64,000 nucleotides of DNA, taken from assembly GCF_008329715.1 (NCBI RefSeq), contig NZ_VTSR01000006.1, positions 496,001 to 560,000 of the forward strand, in the 5' to 3' direction. The translations under genes were made by a program, and so were the position numbers. Below, piece after piece: positions 34,201 through 42,826 of the stretch. Below the pieces are notes generated by a model. The model did no database searches and had not been told where the DNA came from. It was given only the letters and a program-made list of their open reading frames with translations. Positions within the stretch are counted from its first letter, which is position 1, and the number at the start of each line of letters is the position of its first letter. This DNA is from Gimesia chilikensis. Its GTDB lineage: Bacteria > Planctomycetota > Planctomycetia > Planctomycetales > Planctomycetaceae.

Positions 34201-35010
34201 ATGTTGCGCCCCTGCCGACTGCTGATGATGACTGTGCTGTTATATCTGACTCTGATTCACTCCGTAACGAGAGCCGAACCGCTGATTGTGGCTCACCGGG
34301 GGCTGCTGAAAGTCGCACCGGAAAACACGCTGGCGAACTTCCGGTCCTGCCTGGAGCTGCGACTCGGTTTTGAATTCGATGTGCAGCGAACCCGAGACGG
34401 CCACCTGATCTGCCTGCACGACACGACTGTCAACCGCACCACTGACGGCACTGGAAAGGTAGCGGACCTGACGCTGGCAGAAATTAAGAAGCTGGACGCA
34501 GGCAACTGGTTTGACAGTCAGTTCAAGGGCGAACAGGTGCCCACGATTGATGAAGTTCTGGAACTGGTCTCCCGTTATCGTCAGCACGAGATTCTGGTCG
34601 CCGTCGATTTTAAAGATGCGAACGTAGAACAGGATGTCGTACGGCTGGCCGAGAAACATGGGGTGCTGTCGAAACTGATCTTTATCGGCAGAACGATTCA
34701 GGAATCTGAGGTCCGCGACAAGCTCAAAGCGGCTTCCCCGAAAGCGGAGACTGCTGCGGTGGCCAATAACGCGGGCGAATTCAAGGACGCGCTCGGTGCG
34801 CGTAATGCAGACTGGGTTTATCTGCGGTACCTCGCACCGGCCAGTGAAATTCAGCAGGTACACCAGGCGGGCAAACGCACGTTTATCGCCGGGCCCACGG
34901 TCAGCGGCGATCTGCCTGCTAACTGGAGGCGGATTACTGCGGCGGGCGTGGATGCGATCCTGACGGATTATCCGCTGCAGTTAAGGCTCGCGCTGAAACA
35001 GCAACAGTGA
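34201..35010 (+). CDS. Secreted glycerophosphodiester phosphodiesterase
   Basis: A 269-residue exported GDPD-family enzyme that should cleave glycerophosphodiesters to glycerol-3-phosphate and an alcohol. Signal peptide about 1-25. Motifs in order: IVAHRGLLKVAPENTLANF (catalytic His and the Glu/Asn metal site), GFEFDVQRTRDGHLICLHD (E-x-D metal ligands and second catalytic His), NRTTDGTGKV and late AGVDAILTDYP. All key residues are present and the length is normal. It stands alone before the ectoine locus; a role in phosphate and glycerol scavenging from membrane lipids is the family default. Confidence 0.92.
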   Translation: MLRPCRLLMMTVLLYLTLIHSVTRAEPLIVAHRGLLKVAPENTLANFRSCLELRLGFEFDVQRTRDGHLICLHDTTVNRTTDGTGKVADLTLAEIKKLDAGNWFDSQFKGEQVPTIDEVLELVSRYRQHEILVAVDFKDANVEQDVVRLAEKHGVLSKLIFIGRTIQESEVRDKLKAASPKAETAAVANNAGEFKDALGARNADWVYLRYLAPASEIQQVHQAGKRTFIAGPTVSGDLPANWRRITAAGVDAILTDYPLQLRLALKQQQ

Positions 35011-35133
35011 AACGGCGTCAGTTGGAGCTCAACTGATTCCCTCGATCTTTGACAATTTGATTGTGAACAGAACGGGCAGCAGAACAGGGGCTCTGCGGGA
35101 GATCTGGTTGAAATCGTGTGCGGAGTATGCATA

Positions 35134-35733
35134 ATGAACCGATATCACAGCGTCTCTGAGCTCTTTCTAATTAAAGTCGAGAATCCCATGTCGCCGTTAG
35201 GACTTGAGGATCAGGTTATCGTGGCCCTGCGTCGCATCACGCGTGCGATCGATTTGCATTCGCGGAACCTGATGCAGGAAATCGGACTGACTGCCCCACA
35301 ACTGGCAGCACTACAGACGATTGCGCGGCGACAGCCGATTACGGTCGGGGCGCTGGCGAAATCGATTCACCTGAGCCAGGCGACGCTGACGGGAATTCTG
35401 AGTCGACTGGAATCACGGCACCTGGTCTCCCGCTCCCGTCGTGGAGAGGATAAGCGGACCGTGGTGGTGGAGTTGACAGACGAAGGCCAGGCGATGCTGA
35501 AAAACGCGCCGTCGCTGCTGCAGGATCGCTTTCGTCGTGAACTGTTGACGCTGCAGCAATGGGAACAGACGCAGATGCTGGCCACGCTGCAGCGGATCGC
35601 CACGATGATGGACGCGGAAGACATTGATGCTTCTCCCGTGCTGTCTGCGGGTGATGTCTCGTCTCATACAGGACCGGCAGAACCGGATACCGACGCGTTT
35701 GACAAGCAACCGAAAGCGGATTCCCACTCCTGA
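35134..35733 (+). CDS. ectR: MarR-family regulator, EctR-like
   Basis: A 199-residue winged-helix regulator encoded in front of ectABCD in the same direction. VIVALRRITRAIDLHSRNLM and GLTAPQLAALQTIARRQPIT are the EctR1-type N-terminal helices, followed by the recognition helix region LAKSIHLSQATLTGILSRLE and the wing SRRGEDKRTVVVELT. EctR1 represses ectoine genes in halotolerant methylotrophs, so the same job is likely here. The start is uncertain: ATG 35134 has GGAG eight bases upstream, ATG 35188 would give 181 residues, closer to known EctR lengths. The last 35 residues are acidic and look disordered. Two inverted repeats in the following gap are candidate operators. Confidence 0.85.
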   Translation: MNRYHSVSELFLIKVENPMSPLGLEDQVIVALRRITRAIDLHSRNLMQEIGLTAPQLAALQTIARRQPITVGALAKSIHLSQATLTGILSRLESRHLVSRSRRGEDKRTVVVELTDEGQAMLKNAPSLLQDRFRRELLTLQQWEQTQMLATLQRIATMMDAEDIDASPVLSAGDVSSHTGPAEPDTDAFDKQPKADSHS

Positions 35734-35946
35734 ATGTCACTGAACGTACGAATCTTTCGATATAGTCGGAATAATCGGCTGAAACTGGTTCTGAGGGTCG
35801 CAGCAACAACTGTTCAACAGAGTTGAGCCTGCTCACGCAGGGGCAAACCGATCTTGCCCAAGCGCGCGATTTGAGCCCTGTCTGGGCCAGAATCGTGATC
35901 AAGGCACGGGGGACCCCCAATTCACCTGCATTTCCAAATCTGGGGG

Positions 35947-35983
35947 TTGACATTCTGATATACATTGAGTACAAAGTATTGAA
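35947..35983 (+). promoter_or_regulatory. Candidate ect promoter with inverted repeat over the -10 box
   Basis: TTGACA (35947-35952), a 17-base spacer and TACAAA (35970-35975) form a sigma70-like promoter. The imperfect inverted repeat TTGAGTAC-AAA-GTATTGAA (35965-35983, six of eight positions paired) covers the -10 box, as an operator for a MarR repressor would. The transcript would have a leader of about 215 bases before ectA. Confidence 0.45.
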
Positions 35984-36113
35984 CACTAACTAATTCTGCC
36001 AAGTGATGTCGTTTCACCCCTGAGCCACGCGTTTCAGAACACAAGATATCGTCTATATTAAGTTAAAATTAAGACACGAATGTGAAACTTGACAATCGCA
36101 TATGACTCGCAGT

Positions 36114-36134
36114 TTCAAAATAATGTATTTTGAA
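36114..36134 (+). promoter_or_regulatory. Perfect 9-3-9 inverted repeat upstream of ectA
   Basis: Arms TTCAAAATA and TATTTTGAA are separated by ATG. The palindrome is exact, lies 62 bases before the ectA start, and its arm end TTTTGAA resembles the GTATTGAA arm of the repeat at 35965-35983. A TTGACA at 36089-36094 stands just upstream but lacks a good -10 box. It is a candidate EctR binding site. Confidence 0.5.
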
Positions 36135-36196
36135 TTTACTTTGTAGTCTAATCATTTTCCTAGAGCAACTTGCTCGGAATCCCATAAAAAAGCCAA

Positions 36197-36730
36197 ATGG
36201 ATACGGCCCAACAACTCATTTTTCGCGAGCCCCGTGTGGAAGATGCGCTTGCGATTTCCCGCCTGATTAAACGCTGCCCTCCTCTGGACGTAAATTCCAC
36301 TTACGCCACCATGCTGCTCTGTCGTGATTTTCACGATACCTGCGTTGTTGTGGAGCAGGACTCGGAAGTCCTGGCATTTTTATCCGCTTACCGACCTCCA
36401 CAGCGAGAGAACACGATCTTTATCTGGCAAGCCGCCGTTGACAGCCGCCTGCGTTCCCAGGGAGTCGCTTCCCGAATGCTGGACGACCTGCTGTCGCGGG
36501 AGTCGCTCGCCGACGTTAATCACCTGGAGACGACGATCACGCCATCGAATCAGTCGTCCCAAAAACTGTTTCGCTCACTGGCGAAACGTCTTAATACGGA
36601 ATGTCGATCGGTAGAAGGATTTCCTGCTGCACTGTTTGGTGAAGTCGAAGAACACGAAGCAGAAGATCTCTACCAGGTTGGTCCATTCACACTTAAACCC
36701 GTTCATGGAGAGAAACCAGTAATATCATGA
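36197..36730 (+). CDS. ectA: L-2,4-diaminobutyrate N-gamma-acetyltransferase
   Basis: A 177-residue GNAT-fold enzyme that acetylates diaminobutyrate with acetyl-CoA, the second step of ectoine synthesis. LIFREPRVEDALAISRLIKR and CPPLDVNSTYATMLLCRDF are typical EctA N-terminal blocks. The acetyl-CoA site follows in FIWQAAVDSRLRSQGVASRM (the R/Q-x-x-G-x-A/G loop), then ETTITPSNQSSQKLFRSLAK. Length is normal. No clear Shine-Dalgarno precedes the ATG, which is unusual in this window. Its stop overlaps the ectB start in ATGA, so the two are translationally coupled. Confidence 0.95.
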   Translation: MDTAQQLIFREPRVEDALAISRLIKRCPPLDVNSTYATMLLCRDFHDTCVVVEQDSEVLAFLSAYRPPQRENTIFIWQAAVDSRLRSQGVASRMLDDLLSRESLADVNHLETTITPSNQSSQKLFRSLAKRLNTECRSVEGFPAALFGEVEEHEAEDLYQVGPFTLKPVHGEKPVIS

Positions 36731-38022
36731 GTATATTCAAACGACTCGAATCAAACGTTCGAGGTTACTGCCGCTCGTTCCCAACCACATTCACCAAAGC
36801 ACAGAACGCAACTTTGCGTGATGACAAGGGAAATGAATACATTGATTTCCTGGCAGGAGCCGGTTCACTCAACTATGGTCATAACAACCCGCAGCTGAAA
36901 GCCAAGCTGCTGGAGTTCCTCGAACGGGACGGTATGCTGCATGGTCTCGACATGCACACCGATGCCAAAGAACGTTTCCTGGAAGTCTTCGAAAAGCGGA
37001 TCCTGTCTCCGCTGGAACTGGATTACAAACTTCAGTTCACCGGCCCCACCGGTACCAATGCTGTGGAAGCTGCCTTGAAGCTGGCACGCAAGATTACCGG
37101 ACGGACCAACATTGTTTCGTTCACGAACGGTTTCCACGGCGTGAGCCTGGGATCGGTCGCCGCGACCGGCAACAGCCACTTCCGCGATGCCGCCGGCACA
37201 CCATTGAATAACGTGACCTTCATGCCTTATTACGGCTACCTGGGTGACAACATCGACACCCTGGAATATTTCGAAGCGCTGCTCAAAGACAACAGCAGTG
37301 GCCTGGATCTCCCCGCAGCGGTGATTGTGGAAACCGTACAGGGTGAAGGCGGCGTGAATGTCGCTGGTATCGAATGGCTGCAGCAGCTGGAAACGCTGTG
37401 TGAAGAACATGGCATGCTGCTGATCGTTGATGATATTCAGGTCGGCTGTGGACGTACCGGTGATTTCTTCAGCTTTGAACAGGCTGGAATCGTGCCGGAT
37501 ATTGTGACCCTGTCGAAATCTCTGAGTGCCTACGGGCTGCCGATGTCGCTGGTACTGATGAAGTCCGAACTGGACCAGTGGGAACCCGGCGAACACAACG
37601 GTACCTTCCGCGGAAACAACCTCGCATTCGTTTCCGCTGCCGAAGCAATCGAATACTACTGGGGTGATTATCAGCTGTCTCGCGAAATCAAACAAAAGGG
37701 TGAGCTGATCCAGGAACGTCTGCAGGCGATTGCTGACAGTATCATTGACGTTGATCTCGAAGTCCGCGGACGCGGTATGATCTGGGGTCTGGCTTGCCAG
37801 GAATGTCCGGATTTGTCGGGTAAGATTACCGAAGCCGCCTTCAAGCGGGGTCTGATCATCGAGACCAGCGGTACCGACAGCCACGTGCTGAAATTCCTGC
37901 CGCCGCTGACCATCGAAGAAGACCTGCTGAAGCAGGGACTCGACATCGTCGCTGAAAGCTACAAAGCGGTTCTGGAAGACGAAGTCATTATGAAAGAACT
38001 GGGTCTGATCACCAGCGAGTGA
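36727..38022 (+). CDS. ectB: Diaminobutyrate-2-oxoglutarate transaminase
   Basis: A 431-residue class III PLP aminotransferase making L-2,4-diaminobutyrate from aspartate semialdehyde, the first committed step of ectoine synthesis. The start MSIFKRLESNVRGYCRSFPT is characteristic of EctB. LQFTGPTGTNAVEAALKLAR is the cofactor phosphate loop, LLIVDDIQVGCGRTGDFFSF holds the Asp that contacts the PLP nitrogen, and LSKSLSAYGLPMSLVLMK contains the Schiff-base lysine K264. Full length and intact. Overlaps ectA by four bases and is followed by ectC after 85 bases. Confidence 0.97.
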   Translation: MSIFKRLESNVRGYCRSFPTTFTKAQNATLRDDKGNEYIDFLAGAGSLNYGHNNPQLKAKLLEFLERDGMLHGLDMHTDAKERFLEVFEKRILSPLELDYKLQFTGPTGTNAVEAALKLARKITGRTNIVSFTNGFHGVSLGSVAATGNSHFRDAAGTPLNNVTFMPYYGYLGDNIDTLEYFEALLKDNSSGLDLPAAVIVETVQGEGGVNVAGIEWLQQLETLCEEHGMLLIVDDIQVGCGRTGDFFSFEQAGIVPDIVTLSKSLSAYGLPMSLVLMKSELDQWEPGEHNGTFRGNNLAFVSAAEAIEYYWGDYQLSREIKQKGELIQERLQAIADSIIDVDLEVRGRGMIWGLACQECPDLSGKITEAAFKRGLIIETSGTDSHVLKFLPPLTIEEDLLKQGLDIVAESYKAVLEDEVIMKELGLITSE

Positions 38023-38107
38023 TCAGACGCCCGGCTTCCAGCGAAACCGAGATTCAACCTGATAGACAACCTATTTCATTCAAAGAAACTGAAGAGAGAC
38101 GCTCACA

Positions 38108-38500
38108 ATGCTTGTACGTCAATTAAGTGAGGTTATTGATACCGACCGTGACATTAAAGCCGAAACCTGGAACAGCCGCCGTCTTCTGCTGGCAGGAGAC
38201 AAGATGGGATTTTCCCTGCACGACACGCTGATTCACCCGGGCACGGAAACGGAAATCTGGTACCAGAATCACCTTGAAGCCGTGTATTGCATTGAGGGAG
38301 AAGGCGAAATCGAACTGATTCCGGATGGGCCGACTTACCCCATCTCCCCGGGCATGATGTATGCCCTGGATGAGAACGACCGTCATCTCCTGAGAGCGAA
38401 ATCTCAGTTACGAATGGTCTGCGTATTTAATCCTCCCGTCACCGGTCAGGAAGTCCACGACGAAAATGGTGTATATCCGGCTGCGACCACCGACTCCTGA
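38108..38500 (+). CDS. ectC: Ectoine synthase
   Basis: A 130-residue cupin that closes N-gamma-acetyldiaminobutyrate to ectoine with loss of water. The iron ligands known for the family fall exactly at the expected positions: E57 (in LEAVYCIEGEGE), Y85 (PGMMYALDENDRH) and H93. The WYQNHLEAVYCIEGEGEIEL and ISPGMMYALDENDRHLLRA blocks are hallmarks. Length is normal, and GAGAGACGCTCACA precedes the ATG. Third gene of the ect operon. Confidence 0.97.
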   Translation: MLVRQLSEVIDTDRDIKAETWNSRRLLLAGDKMGFSLHDTLIHPGTETEIWYQNHLEAVYCIEGEGEIELIPDGPTYPISPGMMYALDENDRHLLRAKSQLRMVCVFNPPVTGQEVHDENGVYPAATTDS

Positions 38501-38605
38501 GTCGACTCGGAGCTCAGCGTTTACGTCACTGTTGTTTTACATAAAGGACTTTTTCATCAGGCTGGAAATGCCTCTCTCCGGCATTGGCCAGTGACCGTGA
38601 AGGCA

Positions 38606-39541
38606 ATGAACACTGAAGTAGCGAATTCGAAAGATCTGTATCCGTCTCGCGTCAAACCTCAGCCCGAATTCCTGGAGCGGGCTGATCCGGTTGTGTATGG
38701 ATCTTCTGAGGATGGCCCATTAACGGCAGGTCAGCTGAACCACTTTGAACGGGATGGTTTTCTGATCCTGCCGGCTTTTTTTTCCCAGGAAGAGATCGAC
38801 GCCTGTAACGCCGAGCTGGCCCGTCTCAAGGAAAGTGCTGCGACCCGTAGTCGCTCCGAAGCGATTGTGGAGCCGGACTGCGATGAACTGCGCTCGCTGT
38901 TTGCAATTCATCATGCGGAGATCAGCCCGTTTTTCTCTGAAGTTGCCCAGGATGAGCGGATCGCGGGAATGGTAATGCAGATTCTGGACAGTGAAGTTTA
39001 TCTGCATCAGTCGCGCGTGAATCTGAAACCGGGCTTTGCCGGGAAAGAGTTCTACTGGCATTCCGATTTCGAAACCTGGCATGTGGAAGACGGGATGCCT
39101 CGGATGCGTGCGGTGAGCTGTTCGCTGTTGCTCACCGCCAACTACGAGTTTAATGCGCCCTTAATGCTGATGCCGGGCTCTCACCGAAAGTATGTTTCGT
39201 GTGTCGGAGAAACTCCCGAGGATCATTATCTGACTTCCCTGCAGAAGCAGGAACTGGGTATTCCCGATAAAGATTCCCTGCGGGAACTGGTCGACGAACA
39301 CGGCATCATTCAGGGAGAAGGTCCCGCGGGCACACTGGTGCTGTTTGACTGCAACACCATGCATGGCTCGAACGGAAACATCACCCCCTTCCCGCGATCG
39401 AATCTGTTCTTTGTGTATAACAGCGTCTGGAACCAGCTCGACGAACCCTTTGGACAGAAGAAATACAGACCGGAATTTATCGCCTCACGCAAGTATTGTG
39501 AGCCCGTATCACAACAGGCGGTCAATTACAGTCTCCAGTAA
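38606..39541 (+). CDS. ectD: Ectoine 5-hydroxylase
   Basis: A 311-residue non-heme Fe(II)/2-oxoglutarate dioxygenase of the PhyH superfamily, forming 5-hydroxyectoine from ectoine. The EctD signature is FYWHSDFETWHVEDGMP; iron ligands are H152, D154 and H253 (TMHGSNGN). DLYPSR near the N-terminus and PFGQKKYRPEFIASR near the C-terminus are also typical. The ATG at 38606 is preferred; a GTG at 38591 is in frame, and neither has a strong ribosome site. It shows that the organism makes hydroxyectoine, which often adds heat and desiccation tolerance. Followed by TRAP transporter genes in the same direction. Confidence 0.96.
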   Translation: MNTEVANSKDLYPSRVKPQPEFLERADPVVYGSSEDGPLTAGQLNHFERDGFLILPAFFSQEEIDACNAELARLKESAATRSRSEAIVEPDCDELRSLFAIHHAEISPFFSEVAQDERIAGMVMQILDSEVYLHQSRVNLKPGFAGKEFYWHSDFETWHVEDGMPRMRAVSCSLLLTANYEFNAPLMLMPGSHRKYVSCVGETPEDHYLTSLQKQELGIPDKDSLRELVDEHGIIQGEGPAGTLVLFDCNTMHGSNGNITPFPRSNLFFVYNSVWNQLDEPFGQKKYRPEFIASRKYCEPVSQQAVNYSLQ

Positions 39542-39710
39542 CAGACAACGGTTGTCCCTGATGGAGGGCTGCCAGAACCAGAAAAGAGGATCTGATGTCA
39601 GATTGTTGTGTTGAGTTAATCACAGCGTGGCGATCGTGTGCAGATCCTGCTCCGACCTGCTTGCTTCTCCTGCGCTCTCAATTTCATCCTTTATCAGAGG
39701 ATCAGCGCAG

Positions 39711-40241
39711 ATGAACAAATTATTTGCGATCATCCAGCGGATCGAAGCGTTTCTGCTGGCCTGGTCGATCATTATCATTGCCGCTCTATCGATCGGTAAT
39801 GTGGTGTGCCGCGCCTTGTTCGGCTTCAGCCTGGCCTGTGTCGGCGAAGTTTCGCAGTTCCTGATTATCGTTGTGACCTTCATCGGCCTGAGCTATGCTG
39901 CCAGCCAGGGTCGCCATATCCGCATGACCGCGCTGTACGATCAGCTCAACCGACGCTGGCGTAAAATCATGATGGTCATTATCAACAGTCTGACAGCTCT
40001 GCTAATGCTGTTGCTGGCTGGGTATGCTTTCGAATACATCAACACCGTCCGCTTTCTGGACACGATTTCTCCCGTGTTGCAGGTGCCCTTGTACCTGATC
40101 TATCTGTTCGTCCCACTGGGGTTCATTCTGTCGGCTATTCAATATGGCCTGACGGTCTTCCGCAACCTGACTGCACCCGACGTCTATATTTCGTATTCGC
40201 AGAAAGACGAATACGAAACCACGGTCGTCGGCGAAGTCTAA
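39711..40241 (+). CDS. teaB: TRAP transporter small permease (DctQ/TeaB type)
   Basis: A 176-residue inner-membrane protein with four helices (FLLAWSIIIIAALSIGNVVC, VSQFLIIVVTFIGLSYAAS, MVIINSLTALLMLLLAGYAF, VPLYLIYLFVPLGFILSAI), the DctQ layout. SQFLIIVVTFIGLSYAASQGRH is the family's central motif. The ATG at 39711 has GAGGA nine bases upstream; longer open frames on this strand start inside the intergenic space. Lying between ectD and the large permease, it most likely belongs to a TeaABC-like ectoine importer. Confidence 0.88.
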   Translation: MNKLFAIIQRIEAFLLAWSIIIIAALSIGNVVCRALFGFSLACVGEVSQFLIIVVTFIGLSYAASQGRHIRMTALYDQLNRRWRKIMMVIINSLTALLMLLLAGYAFEYINTVRFLDTISPVLQVPLYLIYLFVPLGFILSAIQYGLTVFRNLTAPDVYISYSQKDEYETTVVGEV

Positions 40242-40266
40242 CCCAGGCCCTCAGGGAGAATCACGA

Positions 40267-41556
40267 ATGGAAGCCTTACTCATCATCGGCATCATGATCT
40301 TTTTACTGCTGCTGGGTTTTCCGATGAAGGTCCCGCTGATCGTCGCTGCCCTGGCGGTCCTGCTGGTCTTTCATCCGGATGTGACGCCGGCCGTACTGGT
40401 CCAGCAGATGATCGGCGGGATCAAGCCCGCGGCGTTGATCGCGGTCCCGATGTTTATTTTCGCAGCCGATATCATGACGCGGGGGAATTCCGCGAACCGG
40501 TTACTCGACCTGGTGACGGCGTTTGTCGGCCACCTGCGAGGCGGTCTGCCGATCGCCAGTGCCATCAGCTGCACCCTGTTTGGTGCGATGTCCGGTTCGA
40601 CTCAGGCGACGGTCGTCGCCATTGGTGGACCGCTCAGGCCCCAATTGCTCAAAGCAGGTTACCCCGACTCCTTCACCACGGCGCTGATCATCAACGCCAG
40701 CGACATTGCACTTTTGATCCCGCCCAGTATCGGCATGATCGTTTACGGCGTTGTCTCGGGTACCTCGATCGGGGAATTGTTCATCGCGGGCATCGGGCCG
40801 GGACTGTTGGTACTGTTGTTGTTTTGTATTTACTGCTGGATCGCCTCGATTCGCATGCAGATTCCCCGCCAGGAAAAAACAGACGCTGCGACCCGTCGCA
40901 CAGCGGCACGCCGGGCACTGCTCCCGCTGGGTTTCCCCCTGATTATCATCGGCGGGATCTACTCGGGGATTTTCAGCCCCACCGAAGCCGCGGCGATCTC
41001 GGTTTTGTATGCAGCGATTCTGGAGATCGTCTTCTTCCGGGATCTCTCTGTGAAAGACATTCCGGACATCGCACTCTCGACCGGGCTGATTACCGCGGTC
41101 GTCTTCATCCTCGTTGGTGCAGGCGCTGCCTTCAGCTGGGTGATCTCGTTCGCACAACTGCCGGACGCGTTGATCAATAACTGGCTGGGGCTGACGCCAG
41201 ACTCGGGCTACTGGACGATCATGCTGACGATTGCCATCGCCTACTTCATCGGCTGCATGTTCGTGGATCCGATCGTGGTGATTCTGATTCTGACCCCGAT
41301 CTTCCATCCGGTGGCAATTGCTGCAGGCATCGATCCGGTACTGGTCGGAATTGTGGTAACCTTACAGGTGGCCATTGGATCGGCGACGCCACCGTTCGGC
41401 TGTGACATATTCACCGCGATTGCGGTCTTCCGCCGTCCCTACCTGGAGGTGATTCGGGGCACGCCCCCCTTCATCGCCATACTGTTGTTTGCGGGGATAC
41501 TACTGATTGCGTTCCCCAGTATTTCCCTGTTTCTCCGCAACCTCGCATTTGGATAA
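40267..41556 (+). CDS. teaC: TRAP transporter large permease (DctM/TeaC type)
   Basis: A 429-residue inner-membrane protein with about 12 hydrophobic segments, the DctM transport subunit of sodium-driven TRAP importers. Family features are ALIAVPMFIFAADIMTRGN, SCTLFGAMSGSTQATVVAIG, LLIPPSIGMIVYGVVSGTSI, FSPTEAAAISVLYA and ATPPFGCDIFTAIAVF. Length is normal. It is 25 bases after the small permease gene, preceded by CAGGGAGAATCACGA, and five bases before the binding-protein gene. Together they form the complete transporter. Confidence 0.94.
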   Translation: MEALLIIGIMIFLLLLGFPMKVPLIVAALAVLLVFHPDVTPAVLVQQMIGGIKPAALIAVPMFIFAADIMTRGNSANRLLDLVTAFVGHLRGGLPIASAISCTLFGAMSGSTQATVVAIGGPLRPQLLKAGYPDSFTTALIINASDIALLIPPSIGMIVYGVVSGTSIGELFIAGIGPGLLVLLLFCIYCWIASIRMQIPRQEKTDAATRRTAARRALLPLGFPLIIIGGIYSGIFSPTEAAAISVLYAAILEIVFFRDLSVKDIPDIALSTGLITAVVFILVGAGAAFSWVISFAQLPDALINNWLGLTPDSGYWTIMLTIAIAYFIGCMFVDPIVVILILTPIFHPVAIAAGIDPVLVGIVVTLQVAIGSATPPFGCDIFTAIAVFRRPYLEVIRGTPPFIAILLFAGILLIAFPSISLFLRNLAFG

Positions 41557-41561
41557 GCATC

Positions 41562-42641
41562 ATGAACCTGATTCAGAAATTATTCAGTTCTGCGTCTGCC
41601 TGGAGCCTGCTCCTGATCGTGGGCGGTTCCCTGCTTTGCACTTCGTGTGGTGCTGAAGCAACCGCGTCGACCGATCAACCGACACAGTGGCGGTTTGCAA
41701 TTGAAGAGACCATCGGCAGCGTTCAGCATCAGTACGCGATGAAGTTCAAGGAACTCGTCGAAGAACGCTCCAATGGGGAAATTGAAGTCACCATCTATCC
41801 CTACGGAACCCTGGGAACCTCGGACCAGATTACCGAGCTGGTCGATATGGAGGTGGTACAGTTTGCGATGGCCTCCCCCGGGCACCTGGGAAAACTGATT
41901 CCGGAAGTCCAGGTCTTCCTGTTGCACTTTCTGTTCTCCGACGATGATGAAATTAACAACCAGGTATTAAATAAAGATCCGCGGTTACAGAAAACCTTTG
42001 CTGAACTCTACGCCCGCAAGCGGTTGAAGCTGCTTTCCATTTTCTCGGAGGGCTGGCAGGTCTGGACAACGAAAGATCCCATTCATCGGCCTGAAGATTT
42101 CGAGGGAGTCAAAATGCGGGTCATGACGTCCCCGCTGCTGATCGCTGCCTACAATGCGTATGGAGCCAGCCCGACACCGCTGCCCTACTCCGAAGTCTAT
42201 TCGGCGTTGCAACTGAATATGATCGACGGACAGGAAAACCCGGTGTTCGCGATCCAGGAGATGAATTTCTACGAAGTGACCGACTGGATGATTTTCGCGC
42301 GACATGCCCCGTTCATCACGACTGCTGTCACTAACCGTGAATTCTTCGATTCTCTGCCTGCCGAACGTCAGGAACTGGTGACGGGGGTGGTAGCCGATCT
42401 CAACGATTACATCCTGAAGGTGCAGAGAGAATTCAACCAGGAGCGGCTGAGCCTGATTCGCAAGAATAAGCCTGACCTGGAAATCATCACCGAACTGACA
42501 CCCGAAGAACGCGAAGCGTTTCGTCAGGCGAGTCAGCCGGTCCGGGAGCGGTTCATCAGGATGACCGGCGAAGATGGGCGCAAGCTGCTGGAAGAGCTGA
42601 AACAGACCATCAAAGAATACGAAGACCAGCAGCAGAACTGA
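41562..42641 (+). CDS. teaA: TRAP substrate-binding protein, TeaA-like (ectoine/hydroxyectoine)
   Basis: A 359-residue exported solute-binding protein. The close resemblance to TeaA of Halomonas is seen in WRFAIEETIGSVQHQYAMKF (TeaA has WRYAHEE at the start of the mature chain), ASPGHLGKLIPEVQVF, PTPLPYSEVYSALQLNMIDG, GQENPVFAIQ and FIRMTGEDGRKLLEELK. The ligand is therefore most likely ectoine or hydroxyectoine, which fits its place after ectABCD. The N-terminal sequence LLCTSCGAEA resembles a lipobox, so it may be a lipoprotein; classical TeaA is soluble in the periplasm. A likely terminator follows at 42692. Confidence 0.92.
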   Translation: MNLIQKLFSSASAWSLLLIVGGSLLCTSCGAEATASTDQPTQWRFAIEETIGSVQHQYAMKFKELVEERSNGEIEVTIYPYGTLGTSDQITELVDMEVVQFAMASPGHLGKLIPEVQVFLLHFLFSDDDEINNQVLNKDPRLQKTFAELYARKRLKLLSIFSEGWQVWTTKDPIHRPEDFEGVKMRVMTSPLLIAAYNAYGASPTPLPYSEVYSALQLNMIDGQENPVFAIQEMNFYEVTDWMIFARHAPFITTAVTNREFFDSLPAERQELVTGVVADLNDYILKVQREFNQERLSLIRKNKPDLEIITELTPEEREAFRQASQPVRERFIRMTGEDGRKLLEELKQTIKEYEDQQQN

Positions 42642-42691
42642 AATTACCGGTCACACGTTGTGTAACGGTTCTGCCGGAAGGTGGCATTTGT

Positions 42692-42725
42692 CCCGGAGTA
42701 CGCGAAAGCGGCTGCGGGATTTTTT
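42692..42725 (+). terminator. Likely terminator of the ect-tea gene group
   Basis: CCCG (42692-42695) pairs with CGGG (42715-42718) around an inner CGC-GAAA-GCG hairpin, followed by six T residues (42720-42725). The internal bulge makes it weaker than the others in the window. Confidence 0.5.
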
Positions 42726-42826
42726 CATAATCGGTCTGGTCTATCCTGTGTACATGGAGTAGAAACAATGTACGCTCATATCCATTTGCACAGAAGCCAA
42801 CAGAGAGACGATCAGCGGAGACCGGG

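Larger units (their letters stand above)
35734..36196 (+). promoter_or_regulatory. ectR-ectA regulatory gap
   Basis: This 463-base non-coding stretch precedes ectA and becomes markedly AT-rich after about 35990, unlike the genes around it. It holds a sigma70-like promoter, two inverted repeats listed separately, and a small hairpin GGGCAA/TTGCCC (35841-35859). Osmotic control of the ectoine genes would be expected to act here. No coding frame is supported. Confidence 0.6.

Noticed and set aside
35841-35859. GGGCAA/TTGCCC hairpin after ectR, considered as terminator or riboswitch part
   Set aside because: Six-bp stem without a T tract and without the conserved core of any riboswitch I know.
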